From: Anaerosacchariphilus hominis
GTDB taxonomy: Bacteria > Bacillota > Clostridia > Lachnospirales > Lachnospiraceae
Assembly: GCF_014290175.1 (NCBI RefSeq)
Contig: NZ_JACOOR010000004.1
Coordinates: 371,242 to 435,241 of the forward strand
Reading direction: 5' to 3'
DNA: 64,000 bases
Made by a program: the position numbers and the translations under genes. Below are positions 18,421 to 27,771 of this stretch, one piece after another. How positions within the stretch are numbered: position 1 is the first letter of the stretch; each line of letters starts with the position of its first letter. The notes under the pieces were generated by a model, which searched no databases, was not told the DNA's origin, and was given only the letters and a program-made list of their open reading frames with translations.

Positions 18421-19402
18421 GTTCCGTACCTCCTTCTGTATCCTCCTCCGCCGCGTTTTCAACGATACTATCCTCCGCTGCCGGATCGGATGTTTCCTCC
18501 GTCCCTTCGCCGTAAGAATCTTTGGAAGGATTCAACGGCGTGATGGACAGTTCGATCTGATGCGTGCGAAGAAGGTTCCCACCGTCCCAGTCGCTGCAGT
18601 CGTATTCATCCAGCCAGAACACCGCGGCAGTGACCCAGTCAGGAACCAGAAAACCGATCCAGCCGTCGCAGGAAGTCTCTCCCTTCAGTGCCCTCTCATC
18701 CAGGGCGGGGTAGACACCCAGCATCTGGGCATAGGGCTCAAAGTCATAGGAAGAAATACATTGAAGATAGCCGGTAGGATCCACACTCAGGTACATGCCA
18801 TAGATCTCATTATAGTCCTCGTACTTTCCATCGCTGGTTCCCCGCAGATGAACCGCTATCACCTTCGTTCCTTCCTTCAGGCTGGGAAGAACGCTGCGAT
18901 CTGCTACTTCCTTGCATTCCACCACCTCCAGGGTCATGGAATCCTGAAATTCAAAAGAGGTGCCCGGACTATGTTCTACGCTTTCCAGATAGGGTTCTGA
19001 AGAAGTATCTGATACAGCAGCGGTCGTCCTGGGACGCACTGCCATATAAACCGCAGAACCGATCAGCATAAAAATGCTAGCGATAAAGAACAGAACCCCA
19101 AAGACAAACAGGCCCACGCCCTTTTTCTTTGCGGTCTCCCCGGCGTAGGCCGTATGGGCATAACCGTCCTCCTGATAAGTATAGCTGTCTTCCTGATAGC
19201 CGGCCCGGTGCTCCTCGCCGGGATGGGAGCTGTACTCCCTGTGGTCTCTGTGGCATTCCTCGTCGGAGCTGTCGGAAAACCGGTCGTGGAGGGCTTCATG
19301 CTGCTCCTCCATGGTTTCTCTTCTGTTAAAGCAGCCGCATTTGGGGCAGATGCCGTAGTATTTCTCATAATCAAAGTTTTTGTTGCAGTTGTAGCAGCGC
19401 AT
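18410..19402 (-). CDS. Zinc-ribbon membrane protein of unknown function
   Basis: 330 residues. An N-terminal zinc ribbon (CYNCNKNF...CPKCGCFNR, residues 3-27) is followed by an acidic, Glu/His/Tyr-rich linker, one transmembrane helix (FVFGVLFFIASIFMLIGSAVYMAV, about 115-140) and an outer beta-rich DUF4352-like domain. The C-terminal tail (about 300-330) is acidic. A cytosolic ribbon joined to an outer domain suggests sensing or scaffolding, but I know no function. GGGAGG precedes the start. The next gene overlaps its end by 11 bases. Confidence 0.75.
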   Translation of the reverse strand: MRCYNCNKNFDYEKYYGICPKCGCFNRRETMEEQHEALHDRFSDSSDEECHRDHREYSSHPGEEHRAGYQEDSYTYQEDGYAHTAYAGETAKKKGVGLFVFGVLFFIASIFMLIGSAVYMAVRPRTTAAVSDTSSEPYLESVEHSPGTSFEFQDSMTLEVVECKEVADRSVLPSLKEGTKVIAVHLRGTSDGKYEDYNEIYGMYLSVDPTGYLQCISSYDFEPYAQMLGVYPALDERALKGETSCDGWIGFLVPDWVTAAVFWLDEYDCSDWDGGNLLRTHQIELSITPLNPSKDSYGEGTEETSDPAAEDSIVENAAEEDTEGGTEHAE

Positions 19403-19415
19403 AGGCGGCCTCCCT

Positions 19416-20426
19416 CTACTCCCAGGGGAGCTGTGAATTTTCGATCTTTTTATCCCGGAGCATCAGTTCGCTCACAGCTTCCTTCGGGGATTTATTTTCA
19501 AATAATACCTTGTTTACCTGCTCGATGATGGGAATCTCGATCTGATACTTCCGGGCCAGCGCCATGGCTGCCTTGGCGGAATAGACGCCCTCCACCACCA
19601 TCTTCACCTCGTCCATGGCCTCCTGCATGGAACGTCCCTGTCCCATGAGATAGCCTGCCTTCCGGTTCCGGCTGTGGACTGAAGCGCAGGTCACAATGAG
19701 GTCGCCGATGCCGGAAAGGCCGTTAAAGGTCTCCTGACGGCCGCCCATGGCGGTGCCGATGCGGCTCATCTCTGCGATACCGCGGGTGATCAGGGCTGCT
19801 TTGGTATTGTCGCCATAGCCCAGTCCGTCGGCAATACCCGCCGCCAGGGCGATGACATTTTTCAGGGCTCCGCCCAGCTCGATGCCCAACATGTCCGGGC
19901 TGGTGTATACACGGAATACCCGGCTCATGAAAAGATTTTGGATGTACTCTGCTGTCTCCCGGTCATGGGCTCCCGCCACCACCGTGGTGGGCAGACCGCG
20001 GCTCACCTCCTCTGCATGACTGGGACCGGACAGAACCGCAGCCCGACAGTTCGGGATCTCGTCCTCGATCACTTCCGTCATAATCTTCAGGGTACTTTCC
20101 TCGATGCCCTTGGATACGCATACGATAAGCTGTCCGTCCGCCACAAAGGGGGACATATTCCTAGCTGTACTGCGGATGCAGGCGGAAGGAACCGCCAGTA
20201 CCAGCATATCCATTCCCCGGATTGCCTGCTCCAGATCGCCGGTAATCTGAATCTCTTCGGGAATCTTTACGCCCGGAAGCTTTCCCGGAAGCTCCCGTTC
20301 TTTTAAAAGACTTTTCACCGAAGCTTCCGAATGAGACCAGAGGGTTACTTCGTGTCCGTTCTGATGAAGCACCAGAGCCAGGGCTGTTCCCCAGCTGCCC
20401 GCTCCGATAACGCCTGTCTTTGCCAT
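19416..20426 (-). CDS. gpsA: NAD(P)+-dependent glycerol-3-phosphate dehydrogenase
   Basis: 336 residues. It makes sn-glycerol-3-phosphate from dihydroxyacetone phosphate for phospholipid synthesis. The nucleotide loop GAGSWGTALA (7-16) and the catalytic region (GALKNVIALAAGIADGLGYGDNTKAALITRG) are complete. It sits just after plsY, which uses its product. Confidence 0.97.
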   Translation of the reverse strand: MAKTGVIGAGSWGTALALVLHQNGHEVTLWSHSEASVKSLLKERELPGKLPGVKIPEEIQITGDLEQAIRGMDMLVLAVPSACIRSTARNMSPFVADGQLIVCVSKGIEESTLKIMTEVIEDEIPNCRAAVLSGPSHAEEVSRGLPTTVVAGAHDRETAEYIQNLFMSRVFRVYTSPDMLGIELGGALKNVIALAAGIADGLGYGDNTKAALITRGIAEMSRIGTAMGGRQETFNGLSGIGDLIVTCASVHSRNRKAGYLMGQGRSMQEAMDEVKMVVEGVYSAKAAMALARKYQIEIPIIEQVNKVLFENKSPKEAVSELMLRDKKIENSQLPWE

Positions 20427-20463
20427 AGTTTACTCTCCCACTATTTCTGAATATTCGCTGCTG

Positions 20464-21108
20464 TTATTTTGCTTTCTGTCCCAGCTTACTCTCGGTGCCG
20501 CTCAAAAGCCTTCCAATGTTCTTACGGTGGCGGAAAATAGCCATCAGACACAGGAAAACAGTGATTGCATAAAGCTCATAGAGATGTCCCTGAGACAGCC
20601 CCCACTTTCCCTGCTGCCCAAACAGAATTGTCCCCACCGGCAGCCAGATGCTGACCAGAATGGAACCCAGGGATACATAACGGGTCGCGCCTACGGCGCC
20701 TCCAAATAATACAACAGCCACCAGGGTCATCACCGGATCCAGGGACAGGTACAGACCTGCGGTAGCCGCAATGCCCTTTCCGCCCTTAAACTTCAGATAA
20801 AAAGGAAAGTTATGTCCCAAAATCACACCCAGGGCTGCGTACATTCCCAGAAGCACGCCCATATGTTCATCCGGATAACGGCCCGCAAACAGGGCGCGTA
20901 CCAGAAGCACCGCAAAGACACACTTAAAGCAGTCTCCCAGCAGGGTAATAAGGCCTGCCTTCCAGCCAAGCGTCCGGAGCGCGTTGGTGGCTCCCGCGTT
21001 GCCGCTTCCATGCTGGCGGATATCCGTACCTTTTAATTCTCCATAGATATAACCGGTCTGAAACAGACCGAACACATAGCCGATGGCCACACATGCCAGA
21101 CGTATCAC
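20464..21108 (-). CDS. plsY: Glycerol-3-phosphate acyltransferase (acyl-phosphate dependent)
   Basis: 214 residues with five hydrophobic segments. Motifs [26 protein letters not shown] and the C-terminal [12 protein letters not shown] are those of PlsY. It acylates glycerol-3-phosphate with acyl-phosphate made by PlsX (encoded at 46 kb). The start is GTG, overlapping the der stop as GTGA, so translation is probably coupled. The order is der-plsY-gpsA. Confidence 0.96.
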   Translation of the reverse strand: MIRLACVAIGYVFGLFQTGYIYGELKGTDIRQHGSGNAGATNALRTLGWKAGLITLLGDCFKCVFAVLLVRALFAGRYPDEHMGVLLGMYAALGVILGHNFPFYLKFKGGKGIAATAGLYLSLDPVMTLVAVVLFGGAVGATRYVSLGSILVSIWLPVGTILFGQQGKWGLSQGHLYELYAITVFLCLMAIFRHRKNIGRLLSGTESKLGQKAK

Positions 21109-22433
21109 TGCTGATCACCCTTTCTTTCCCGAATCAGGAACCGCAAAGCAGTTCCCTTGAAGCCGAAAGCATCCCGGATCTTGTTCTCCAGATATCTGGT
21201 GTAGGAGAAGTGCATCAGCTCCTTGTCATTTACGAAAATGACGAAGGTAGGCGGCTTCACTGCCACCTGTGTAATATAGAAGAGCTTCAGGCGCTTGCCT
21301 TTGTCTGAGGGCGGCTGCTGCAGAGCCACAGCTTCGGTCATGATCTCGTTCAGAACACCGGTTGCCACCCGAAGGTTCTGATTCTGAATGACCATATCAA
21401 TCAGTTCAAACAGCTTCGGCAGACGCTGTCCGGTTACCGCAGAGATAAACGTAATCTCCGCATAAGGCATATATGCTAAAATATTGCGGATTTTATTGGT
21501 ATATTCATAGACGGTCTTGTCGTTCTTTTCGATGGCGTCCCACTTATTTACGGCGATGATAATGCCCTTGCCCCGCTCATGGGCGATGCCCGCGATCTTT
21601 GCGTCCTGCTCGGTGACGCCCTCTTTCGCGTCAATGACCAGAATCACCACGTCGGCCCGCTCCACCGCTGTCACAGTGCGGATGATGCTGTAACGCTCCA
21701 GTTCTTCCTTGATCTTATTCTTGCGGCGAAGGCCTGCCGTATCGATAAAGATATAGTCCTTTCCGTTCCGGCGTACCTCAGTATCAATGGCATCCCGAGT
21801 GGTGCCTGCGATATTGGATACAATCACCCGGTTCTCGCCGATGAGCTTATTGATAATCGAAGATTTTCCCACATTGGGCTTTCCCACAATGGCAATACGG
21901 GGACGGTCGTCCTCCTCGATCTCGCCGGTCTGCTTTGGGAAATGCTTTACCACCTCGTCCAGCATATCGCCGATGCCCAGACGGGAGGCTGCGGAAATGG
22001 GCACCGGATCGCCGATCCCCAGGTTATAGAATTCATAGGTGTCTGCCATAAACTTCTGGAAGCTGTCCACCTTATTCACAGCCAGTACCACGGGTTTCCG
22101 GGAGCGTCGCAGCATGTCCGCCACTTTGGAATCCGCGTCCACCAGGCCCTGGCGTACGTCTGCCAAGAAAATAATCACGTCGGCGGTGTCGATGGCAATC
22201 TGAGCCTGCTCCCGCATCTGGGACAGGATGATATCGCTGCTGTCCGGTTCGATTCCGCCGGTGTCAATCAGGGTGAAGGCGTGGTCAAGCCAGGTTACAT
22301 CTGCGTAGATGCGATCTCTGGTCACGCCGGGGGTATCCTTTACAATAGAAATATTCTCTCCGGCCAGGGCGTTGAAAAGGGTGGATTTACCCACATTGGG
22401 ACGCCCCACGATGGCTACGATGGGTTTACTCAT
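21105..22433 (-). CDS. der: Ribosome biogenesis GTPase Der (EngA)
   Basis: 442 residues with two tandem GTPase domains: [10 protein letters not shown] (10-19) with NKVD, and [10 protein letters not shown] (about 185) with NKWD. A C-terminal KH-like domain follows. It acts in 50S subunit maturation. The stop codon overlaps the plsY GTG start. Confidence 0.97.
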   Translation of the reverse strand: MSKPIVAIVGRPNVGKSTLFNALAGENISIVKDTPGVTRDRIYADVTWLDHAFTLIDTGGIEPDSSDIILSQMREQAQIAIDTADVIIFLADVRQGLVDADSKVADMLRRSRKPVVLAVNKVDSFQKFMADTYEFYNLGIGDPVPISAASRLGIGDMLDEVVKHFPKQTGEIEEDDRPRIAIVGKPNVGKSSIINKLIGENRVIVSNIAGTTRDAIDTEVRRNGKDYIFIDTAGLRRKNKIKEELERYSIIRTVTAVERADVVILVIDAKEGVTEQDAKIAGIAHERGKGIIIAVNKWDAIEKNDKTVYEYTNKIRNILAYMPYAEITFISAVTGQRLPKLFELIDMVIQNQNLRVATGVLNEIMTEAVALQQPPSDKGKRLKLFYITQVAVKPPTFVIFVNDKELMHFSYTRYLENKIRDAFGFKGTALRFLIRERKGDQQ

Positions 22434-22485
22434 ATACTTGTTCTCCTGTTCTTATATTCTGTATTCTGACTGCAGATTCGGACAT

Positions 22486-23811
22486 TCAGGCCTTACTGCC
22501 GCCGACCACGGCCTCCACAAAGGCTTTTCCGTCTGATTTTACAATAGTTATAGGAACTTGTAAAGTCCCTGACAGCTGGGCCACGGTCATGTCATCCAGG
22601 AATACCTGCTCTCCGCTTTTCAGCATATGATCGCCAAGGAGAAGCTCCGCGCCCAGATCAAGGCCTGAAAGCTGCTTCGCCAGATCCTGTCCGGTCAGAA
22701 GCCCCGCCACGGTGATCTTTCCGCCGAAGAATTCATTTTTGATGGCCTGTATCTGCAGATCGATCCCCGGATATTTCTTCGTGATATCATCTCCGATCTC
22801 CCGGAGAATGGGCGCCGCCAGCTCTCCGGTGGCGATGGTCACCCGGCGTTTCCGGTCGTCTCCCTGACGCTCTGCCAGCTCCGCTGCAGTCTCCTCCCGG
22901 AGAAGACGTACCATACCCACACCGTTTTCCAGCTGAAGATAGCCATCGTAGGTTTCTTCCTCCGGAATTTCCCGCTCTGCCAGCAGATACCATTCGTCGC
23001 CCGCATGGATAAAATGGGTGCCGTATTCCCGGTAAATCCGCTCCTGCCAGCTGTGAATCAGATCCAGCACTTGCTCCGCGTCCTCCCGGGTAAAGGGTTC
23101 CAGGGGATACAGACCGTCCCGGTAACGGGTCAGTCCCACAGGAACCACCGATACGCTTTGCAGATAAGGAAGATATTGGGTCAGCTGCTCGATGGAATGA
23201 TTCAGTTCCTCTCCGTCATTGACTCCTTTACACAGAACGATCTGGCCGTTCATGATGATTCCGGCCTCATAAAACTGGTCTACCTTTTTCAGGGCCTCTC
23301 CGGCGAAGCGGTTATGCAGCATCTTACAGCGAAGCTCCGGATTCATGGTCTGGAAGGAAATATTGATGGGCTCCATCCGGTAGGTGATGATTCGATCCAC
23401 ATCCTCCTGGCTCATATTGGTTAATGTCACATAGTTTCCCTGCAGGAAGGAAAGTCTGGAATCGTCATCCTTAAAATACAGGGTCTTCCGCATGTTCTTC
23501 GGCAGCTGATCGATAAAACAGAAAATACACTTATTACTGCAGGAACGGTAATCGTCCATCATACCGTTCTCGAACTCGATACCCAGATCGTCTTCATATT
23601 CCTTTTCGATCTCCAGTTCCCATTCTTCTCCATCGGGCTTCCGTACCACGATCTCCAGATATTCTTCGTTGATCAGATAATGATAATCCAAAACGTCCCG
23701 GACCGGCTGGCCGTTCACTTCCACCAGTACGTCTCCCGGCTCCAGCTCCAGTTCCTCCGCGATACTTCCCGGTTCTATACTTTTAATTACATGTTCTCTT
23801 ATCTTTTTCAT
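22486..23811 (-). CDS. DUF512 family radical SAM/PDZ protein
   Basis: 441 residues. An N-terminal PDZ domain (about 5-70: IEPGSIAEELELEPGDVLVEVNG) is followed by a radical-SAM-like CxxxCxxC cluster (CSNKCIFCFIDQLP) and a C-terminal DUF512 domain. The family is widespread in Clostridia and often next to der, as here. Its reaction is unknown; an [4Fe-4S]/SAM enzyme is inferred from the Cys motif. Length is normal for the family. Confidence 0.92.
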   Translation of the reverse strand: MKKIREHVIKSIEPGSIAEELELEPGDVLVEVNGQPVRDVLDYHYLINEEYLEIVVRKPDGEEWELEIEKEYEDDLGIEFENGMMDDYRSCSNKCIFCFIDQLPKNMRKTLYFKDDDSRLSFLQGNYVTLTNMSQEDVDRIITYRMEPINISFQTMNPELRCKMLHNRFAGEALKKVDQFYEAGIIMNGQIVLCKGVNDGEELNHSIEQLTQYLPYLQSVSVVPVGLTRYRDGLYPLEPFTREDAEQVLDLIHSWQERIYREYGTHFIHAGDEWYLLAEREIPEEETYDGYLQLENGVGMVRLLREETAAELAERQGDDRKRRVTIATGELAAPILREIGDDITKKYPGIDLQIQAIKNEFFGGKITVAGLLTGQDLAKQLSGLDLGAELLLGDHMLKSGEQVFLDDMTVAQLSGTLQVPITIVKSDGKAFVEAVVGGSKA

Positions 23812-23873
23812 AAAAGCTCCTCTTCTTTACCATATTACATCATACCTTATTTGAAAATAAAAAGCAATCTGTC

Positions 23874-23903
23874 TTGACGATCTGCCCCTGAAAATGGTAT
23901 AAA
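23874..23903 (+). promoter_or_regulatory. Promoter of prs
   Basis: TTGACG (23874-23879), an 18-base spacer, TATAAA (23898-23903), 61 bases before the start codon. Confidence 0.65.
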
Positions 23904-23964
23904 TTTATATGTAGTATGTTTTTTAATACTAACTTCAATTACGTCACACTTTTGGAGGACTCTC

Positions 23965-25134
23965 ATGTCAGAAAATAACCAGTTTGATAACATTTTACCG
24001 GTAGCACCGCTGAAAATCGCAGCTCTGGAAAGCTGCAGGGAATTTGCGGAAAAGGTAGACCGCTACCTCGTGGATTTCCGCAGAACCGCGAACACCCAGC
24101 ACCGGGACAACGTCTATTTTCAGGAATACGCGCAGGATTCCTACCTGATCGACTGTTCCTGCCCCCGGTTCGGTACGGGCGAAGCAAAAGGCCGTCTGGG
24201 CGAATCCGTCCGTGGAAGCGATTTATTCATCATGGTGGATGTATGCAATTACAGTCTGACCTACACCGTATGCGGCCAGGTCAATCACATGTCTCCCGAT
24301 GATCATTATCAGGATCTGAAGCGTATCATCTCCGCTGCCACCGGAAAGGCACACCGGATTAATGTGGTCATTCCCTTCCTTTACGAGGGACGTCAGCACC
24401 GCCGTACCCGCCGGGAGTCTCTGGACTGCGCCCTTGCCCTGCAGGAGCTTCAGAATATGGGAGTTCAGAATATCATCACCTTTGATGCCCATGACCCCAG
24501 AGTACAGAATGCCACTCCTCTGAATGGTTTTGATAATTTCCAACCACCCTATCAGTTCATGAAAGCGTTGCTTCGCACTGAGCCGGATCTCCGGGTGGAT
24601 AACGATCACCTGATGATCATCGCTCCCGACGAGGGCGCCATGGAACGCGCGGTCTACTTCTCCAACGTACTTGGCATCGACCTGGGTATGTTCTATAAGA
24701 GAAGAGACTACTCCACCGTCGTAAACGGCAAGAACCCCATCGTGGCCCATGAGTTCCTGGGTGATTCCCTGGTGGGCAAGGATGTCATCATCATCGACGA
24801 TATGATTTCCTCCGGCGGAAGCATGCTGGACGTGGCAAAGCAGATGAAGGAGCGGGGAGCCCGCAATGTCTATGTATGCTGTACCTTCGGTCTCTTCACC
24901 GACGGCTTCGACAAATTCGATGAATATTACGAGAAGGGTTACATCAAGCGTATCGTGACCACGAACCTGAACTACCGCTCTCCGGAGCTTCTTTCCAAAC
25001 CCTACTATGCAGAGGCAGACATGACCAAGTTCCTGGCTACCATCATTGATACCCTGAATCACGATACTCCGGTCGGAAAGATCAACAATCCCACGGAGAA
25101 AATTCGCAAACTTCTGGAGAAGCAGAACGCTTAA
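23965..25134 (+). CDS. prs: Ribose-phosphate pyrophosphokinase (long form)
   Basis: 389 residues, about 70 longer than the usual 315-residue bacterial enzyme. It makes PRPP from ribose-5-phosphate and ATP. The PRPP-binding loop VIIIDDMISSGGSM and the flexible loop region (FLYEGRQHRRTRRESLDC) are present, as is the ITFDAHDPRVQNA metal/ribose segment. The N-terminal region (about 1-70) and the FGLFTDGFDKFDEYYEKGYIKR segment are expanded. It seems to be the divergent long Prs common in Clostridia. It is monocistronic with its own promoter and terminator. Confidence 0.93.
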   Translation: MSENNQFDNILPVAPLKIAALESCREFAEKVDRYLVDFRRTANTQHRDNVYFQEYAQDSYLIDCSCPRFGTGEAKGRLGESVRGSDLFIMVDVCNYSLTYTVCGQVNHMSPDDHYQDLKRIISAATGKAHRINVVIPFLYEGRQHRRTRRESLDCALALQELQNMGVQNIITFDAHDPRVQNATPLNGFDNFQPPYQFMKALLRTEPDLRVDNDHLMIIAPDEGAMERAVYFSNVLGIDLGMFYKRRDYSTVVNGKNPIVAHEFLGDSLVGKDVIIIDDMISSGGSMLDVAKQMKERGARNVYVCCTFGLFTDGFDKFDEYYEKGYIKRIVTTNLNYRSPELLSKPYYAEADMTKFLATIIDTLNHDTPVGKINNPTEKIRKLLEKQNA

Positions 25135-25173
25135 AGCCGGGTCCGGATCATCGCATCCGGATGAAAGGATCAG

Positions 25174-25217
25174 AAAAGGAGTTGTACACGGAATGTTCCG
25201 TGTATAGCTCCTTTTTT
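25174..25217 (+). terminator. Terminator of prs
   Basis: AAAAGGAG...CTCCTTTTTT with an inner perfect TACACGGAA/TTCCGTGTA stem, ending in a run of six T. It also serves as a boundary to the convergent pgeF gene. Confidence 0.9.
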
Positions 25218-25272
25218 AACCGGCCTTTTCACTGGCCCTGCTGTTCTATGCTTTGCTGATACACTTCTGTAT

Positions 25273-26097
25273 TTAATACGCCTTCTCTTTCAGCATCAGG
25301 AAGGCGCCCAGATTTCCCCGCTTTCCATGAGAAGCCCGGTGACTGAATAAAAGCCGGGGATTACAGCAGGTGCAGAGATCGGTGACCTCCACATGCTCCG
25401 GGAGGATGCCCGCCTCTTCCAGAATCCGTTCATTGGCTTTCCATAGATTCAGCTGATACTTCCCGTTTTCTTTCGCATAAAAGAGTTCCGGCCACAGTTC
25501 TTCCCGGAATGCCTTTTGAAATTCCAGGATCACATCCCCGCTGACCTCATAGCAGCTCTGGCAGATGGAGGGACCGATGGCGGCCCGGATATCTGTGGCC
25601 TCACATCCGTAGACCTCCCGCATCTTCTCTACGGTCTTCTTTCCCATCTTTCCCACAGTTCCCCGCCAGCCGGAATGGGACAGGCCGATGACCCGGCGCA
25701 CCGGATCCACAAAGTATAAAGGCACACAGTCCGCGTAAAAGGTGGCCAGGGCCAGACCCGATACATCCGTTATCAGACCATCCACATCGGTATAATCTTT
25801 GGGACAGGTAAATCCCTTTCCCCGATCCGCTTCTGTCACCACCCGTATGTTTGTAGTATGGGTCTGATCCGAGCAGACCAGATTTTCGCAGGAAAAGCCC
25901 ATAGCCCGGCCCAGCCGCCGGTAATTCTCCCGCACATCCTCTTCCTTATCACCTCTGGAAAAGCTCACATTCATGGTGGCGCAGTCTCCTTTACTGACCC
26001 CGCCAAGCCTGGTAGAAAAACCGTGAATCACTATCCCCGTTTCTTCCAGCAGCGGAAAGGTCAAAAAGGGAACTCCCTCATTCGTTCTTAATCTCAT
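25273..26097 (-). CDS. pgeF: Peptidoglycan editing factor / multicopper-like purine nucleoside phosphorylase (YfiH)
   Basis: 274 residues. The metal-binding His/Cys motifs are LSHSGWRGTVGKMG and CTCCNPRLLFSHRASHGKRGN, with the conserved YADCVPLYF segment. The family (DUF152/laccase domain) has been linked to purine nucleoside cleavage and peptidoglycan precursor editing. I chose the ATG at 26097, six bases after GGGAGG. An ATG at 26103 would overlap the upstream stop as ATGA but touches the ribosome site. Confidence 0.92.
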   Translation of the reverse strand: MRLRTNEGVPFLTFPLLEETGIVIHGFSTRLGGVSKGDCATMNVSFSRGDKEEDVRENYRRLGRAMGFSCENLVCSDQTHTTNIRVVTEADRGKGFTCPKDYTDVDGLITDVSGLALATFYADCVPLYFVDPVRRVIGLSHSGWRGTVGKMGKKTVEKMREVYGCEATDIRAAIGPSICQSCYEVSGDVILEFQKAFREELWPELFYAKENGKYQLNLWKANERILEEAGILPEHVEVTDLCTCCNPRLLFSHRASHGKRGNLGAFLMLKEKAY

Positions 26098-26099
26098 GT

Positions 26100-26459
26100 T
26101 CATCCTCCCTGATAGGGAAACGCGTCCCGGATCACCTGTATAACCGTTCCCTGAATGGCCGCCACATCAAAGCGACAAGGCCGGTTATCCGGGATCCGGT
26201 GGACCATCCGATAATAATCGGCCACTTTGCAGATGGTCAGCTGCTTTTTCCGATTTACAGCTTCCGCAGGTGTACCGAAATCCGCATTTTTCCGGTACTT
26301 GACTTCCACAAATACAAGTGTGCTGCCGTCCCGGGCGATGAGATCGATCTCGCCCAGGCGGCAGCGAAAATTCCGTTCCAGTATCTGATAGCCCTGCTTT
26401 TCCAGAAAAGCAGCGGCCAAAGCTTCCTCTTTTGTGCCGATTTGACGGCGGTTTTGCAT
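26100..26459 (-). CDS. YraN family protein (nuclease-like fold)
   Basis: 119 residues. The motifs GEIDLIARDGSTLVFVEVKYRKNADFG are the restriction-endonuclease-like core (E, D, ExK) of the YraN/UPF0102 family. The cellular role is not settled; the fold suggests DNA processing. It lies between rnhB and pgeF, a position seen in many Firmicutes. Confidence 0.93.
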   Translation of the reverse strand: MQNRRQIGTKEEALAAAFLEKQGYQILERNFRCRLGEIDLIARDGSTLVFVEVKYRKNADFGTPAEAVNRKKQLTICKVADYYRMVHRIPDNRPCRFDVAAIQGTVIQVIRDAFPYQGG

Positions 26460-26478
26460 AGAAGCCTCCCTAAGCTAT

Positions 26479-27147
26479 TTACATAAAGTTTTTGATAAAG
26501 CTGCGGCGGTGAATGGGCGTCGGACCCAGCTCTTTCAATGCAGAAATATGCTGTGCAGAGCCATAGCCCTTATTAGAAGCGAAGCTATAGCCCGGATAGA
26601 TGGACTCATACTCCACCATCATCCGGTCTCGGGTCACCTTGGCTATGACGCTGGCCGCCGCGATGGACAGGCTTTTAGCGTCTCCTTTGATGATGGGTAC
26701 CTGATAGATCCCCACCTGGGGAATGGTCACAGCGTCGTTCAGGAGCACCTCCGGCCGCACCGACAACTTTCCGATGGCCAGCCGCATGGCCTCATAGGTG
26801 GCCTGAAGAATATTAATCTCATCGATCCGTTCCGGACCGATGACACCGATTCCCGTGGCCACAGCCATTTCCATAATCTCGTCATAGAGAAGCTCCCGCC
26901 GTTTCTCCGTAAGCTTCTTGGAGTCGTTCAGATAAAGGATCTCGCAGTCCGCCGGAAGGATCACCGCTCCCGCCACCACCGGACCGGCCAGGGGGCCGCG
27001 GCCTACCTCGTCAATGCCGCAGACAGCGCCATAAGAGGCATACTGCCGCTCAAAGGTACGCATCCCCTCCAGACGTTCCCGCTCTTTTTGCAGTTTTTCC
27101 GCTTTTCGCTGCTCCCGTTCCAGGCGCAGCTGTTCTGTCTTTGTCAT
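26479..27147 (-). CDS. rnhB: Ribonuclease HII
   Basis: 222 residues. It cuts RNA in RNA-DNA hybrids and at single ribonucleotides in DNA. The catalytic motif GIDEVGRGPLAGPVVAGAVIL (about 44-64) and the later Asp/Glu residues in LNDAVTIP and SIAAASVIAKVTRDRMM are present. A charged coiled-coil-like N-terminal extension of about 40 residues precedes the core. Confidence 0.97.
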   Translation of the reverse strand: MTKTEQLRLEREQRKAEKLQKERERLEGMRTFERQYASYGAVCGIDEVGRGPLAGPVVAGAVILPADCEILYLNDSKKLTEKRRELLYDEIMEMAVATGIGVIGPERIDEINILQATYEAMRLAIGKLSVRPEVLLNDAVTIPQVGIYQVPIIKGDAKSLSIAAASVIAKVTRDRMMVEYESIYPGYSFASNKGYGSAQHISALKELGPTPIHRRSFIKNFM

Positions 27148-27181
27148 GCCTGTTCTGTCCTGTTTTTCTACCTTATCCTAG

Positions 27182-27760
27182 TTACTGATGTTTCAGGATA
27201 CCAAAGGAACTGAGAGGCCAGATCCGAAGCCAGGCTCTTCCCACGATTTCCTTCCGGTGAATCAATGCCACGCTGGGGTCGCGGCTGTCGGAGCTGTAGT
27301 TACGGTTGTCTCCCAATACAAAGTACTCGTCATCCCCCAGGGTAATGGGTTCCGCTGCCAGGCCCGCATCCTGCATGACCTCCCGGCCATAGGACTCCTG
27401 CAATACTTCACCGTTGATATAGATCTCTCCGTCCACGATCTGTACGGTCTCTCCCGGCAGTCCGATGATACGCTTGATGTAATAGGTATTATCCTTATAA
27501 CGGAAGGGGAACACAATGATATCATAGCGTTCCGGAGCATGGAAGCGATAGGTAACCTTATCCACGATCAGCTGATCGCCGTCATCCAGGGTATTCTCCA
27601 TAGACTCTCCGCTCACATGGGTACGCTGTCCCACAAAGGTAATGATGAGAAAGGTCACAGCCAGCACGATTCCCACGTATACCAGCATGCCCAGAAGCTC
27701 CCTCATCACATCTGGCTTTTCTTCCTCTATGTAATCTTCTGTTCTGTTCTTTCTGCCCAT
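27182..27760 (-). CDS. lepB: Signal peptidase I (first copy)
   Basis: 192 residues. A single N-terminal membrane helix (about 22-44) is followed by the catalytic Ser53 in SGESMENTL and Lys96 in YIKRIIGLPG, and the GDNRNYSSDSR box. It cleaves signal peptides outside the membrane. It is a paralogue of the gene at 28.7 kb, and the two flank rbgA. Confidence 0.96.
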   Translation of the reverse strand: MGRKNRTEDYIEEEKPDVMRELLGMLVYVGIVLAVTFLIITFVGQRTHVSGESMENTLDDGDQLIVDKVTYRFHAPERYDIIVFPFRYKDNTYYIKRIIGLPGETVQIVDGEIYINGEVLQESYGREVMQDAGLAAEPITLGDDEYFVLGDNRNYSSDSRDPSVALIHRKEIVGRAWLRIWPLSSFGILKHQ

Positions 27761-27771
27761 AGTCCGCCTCC

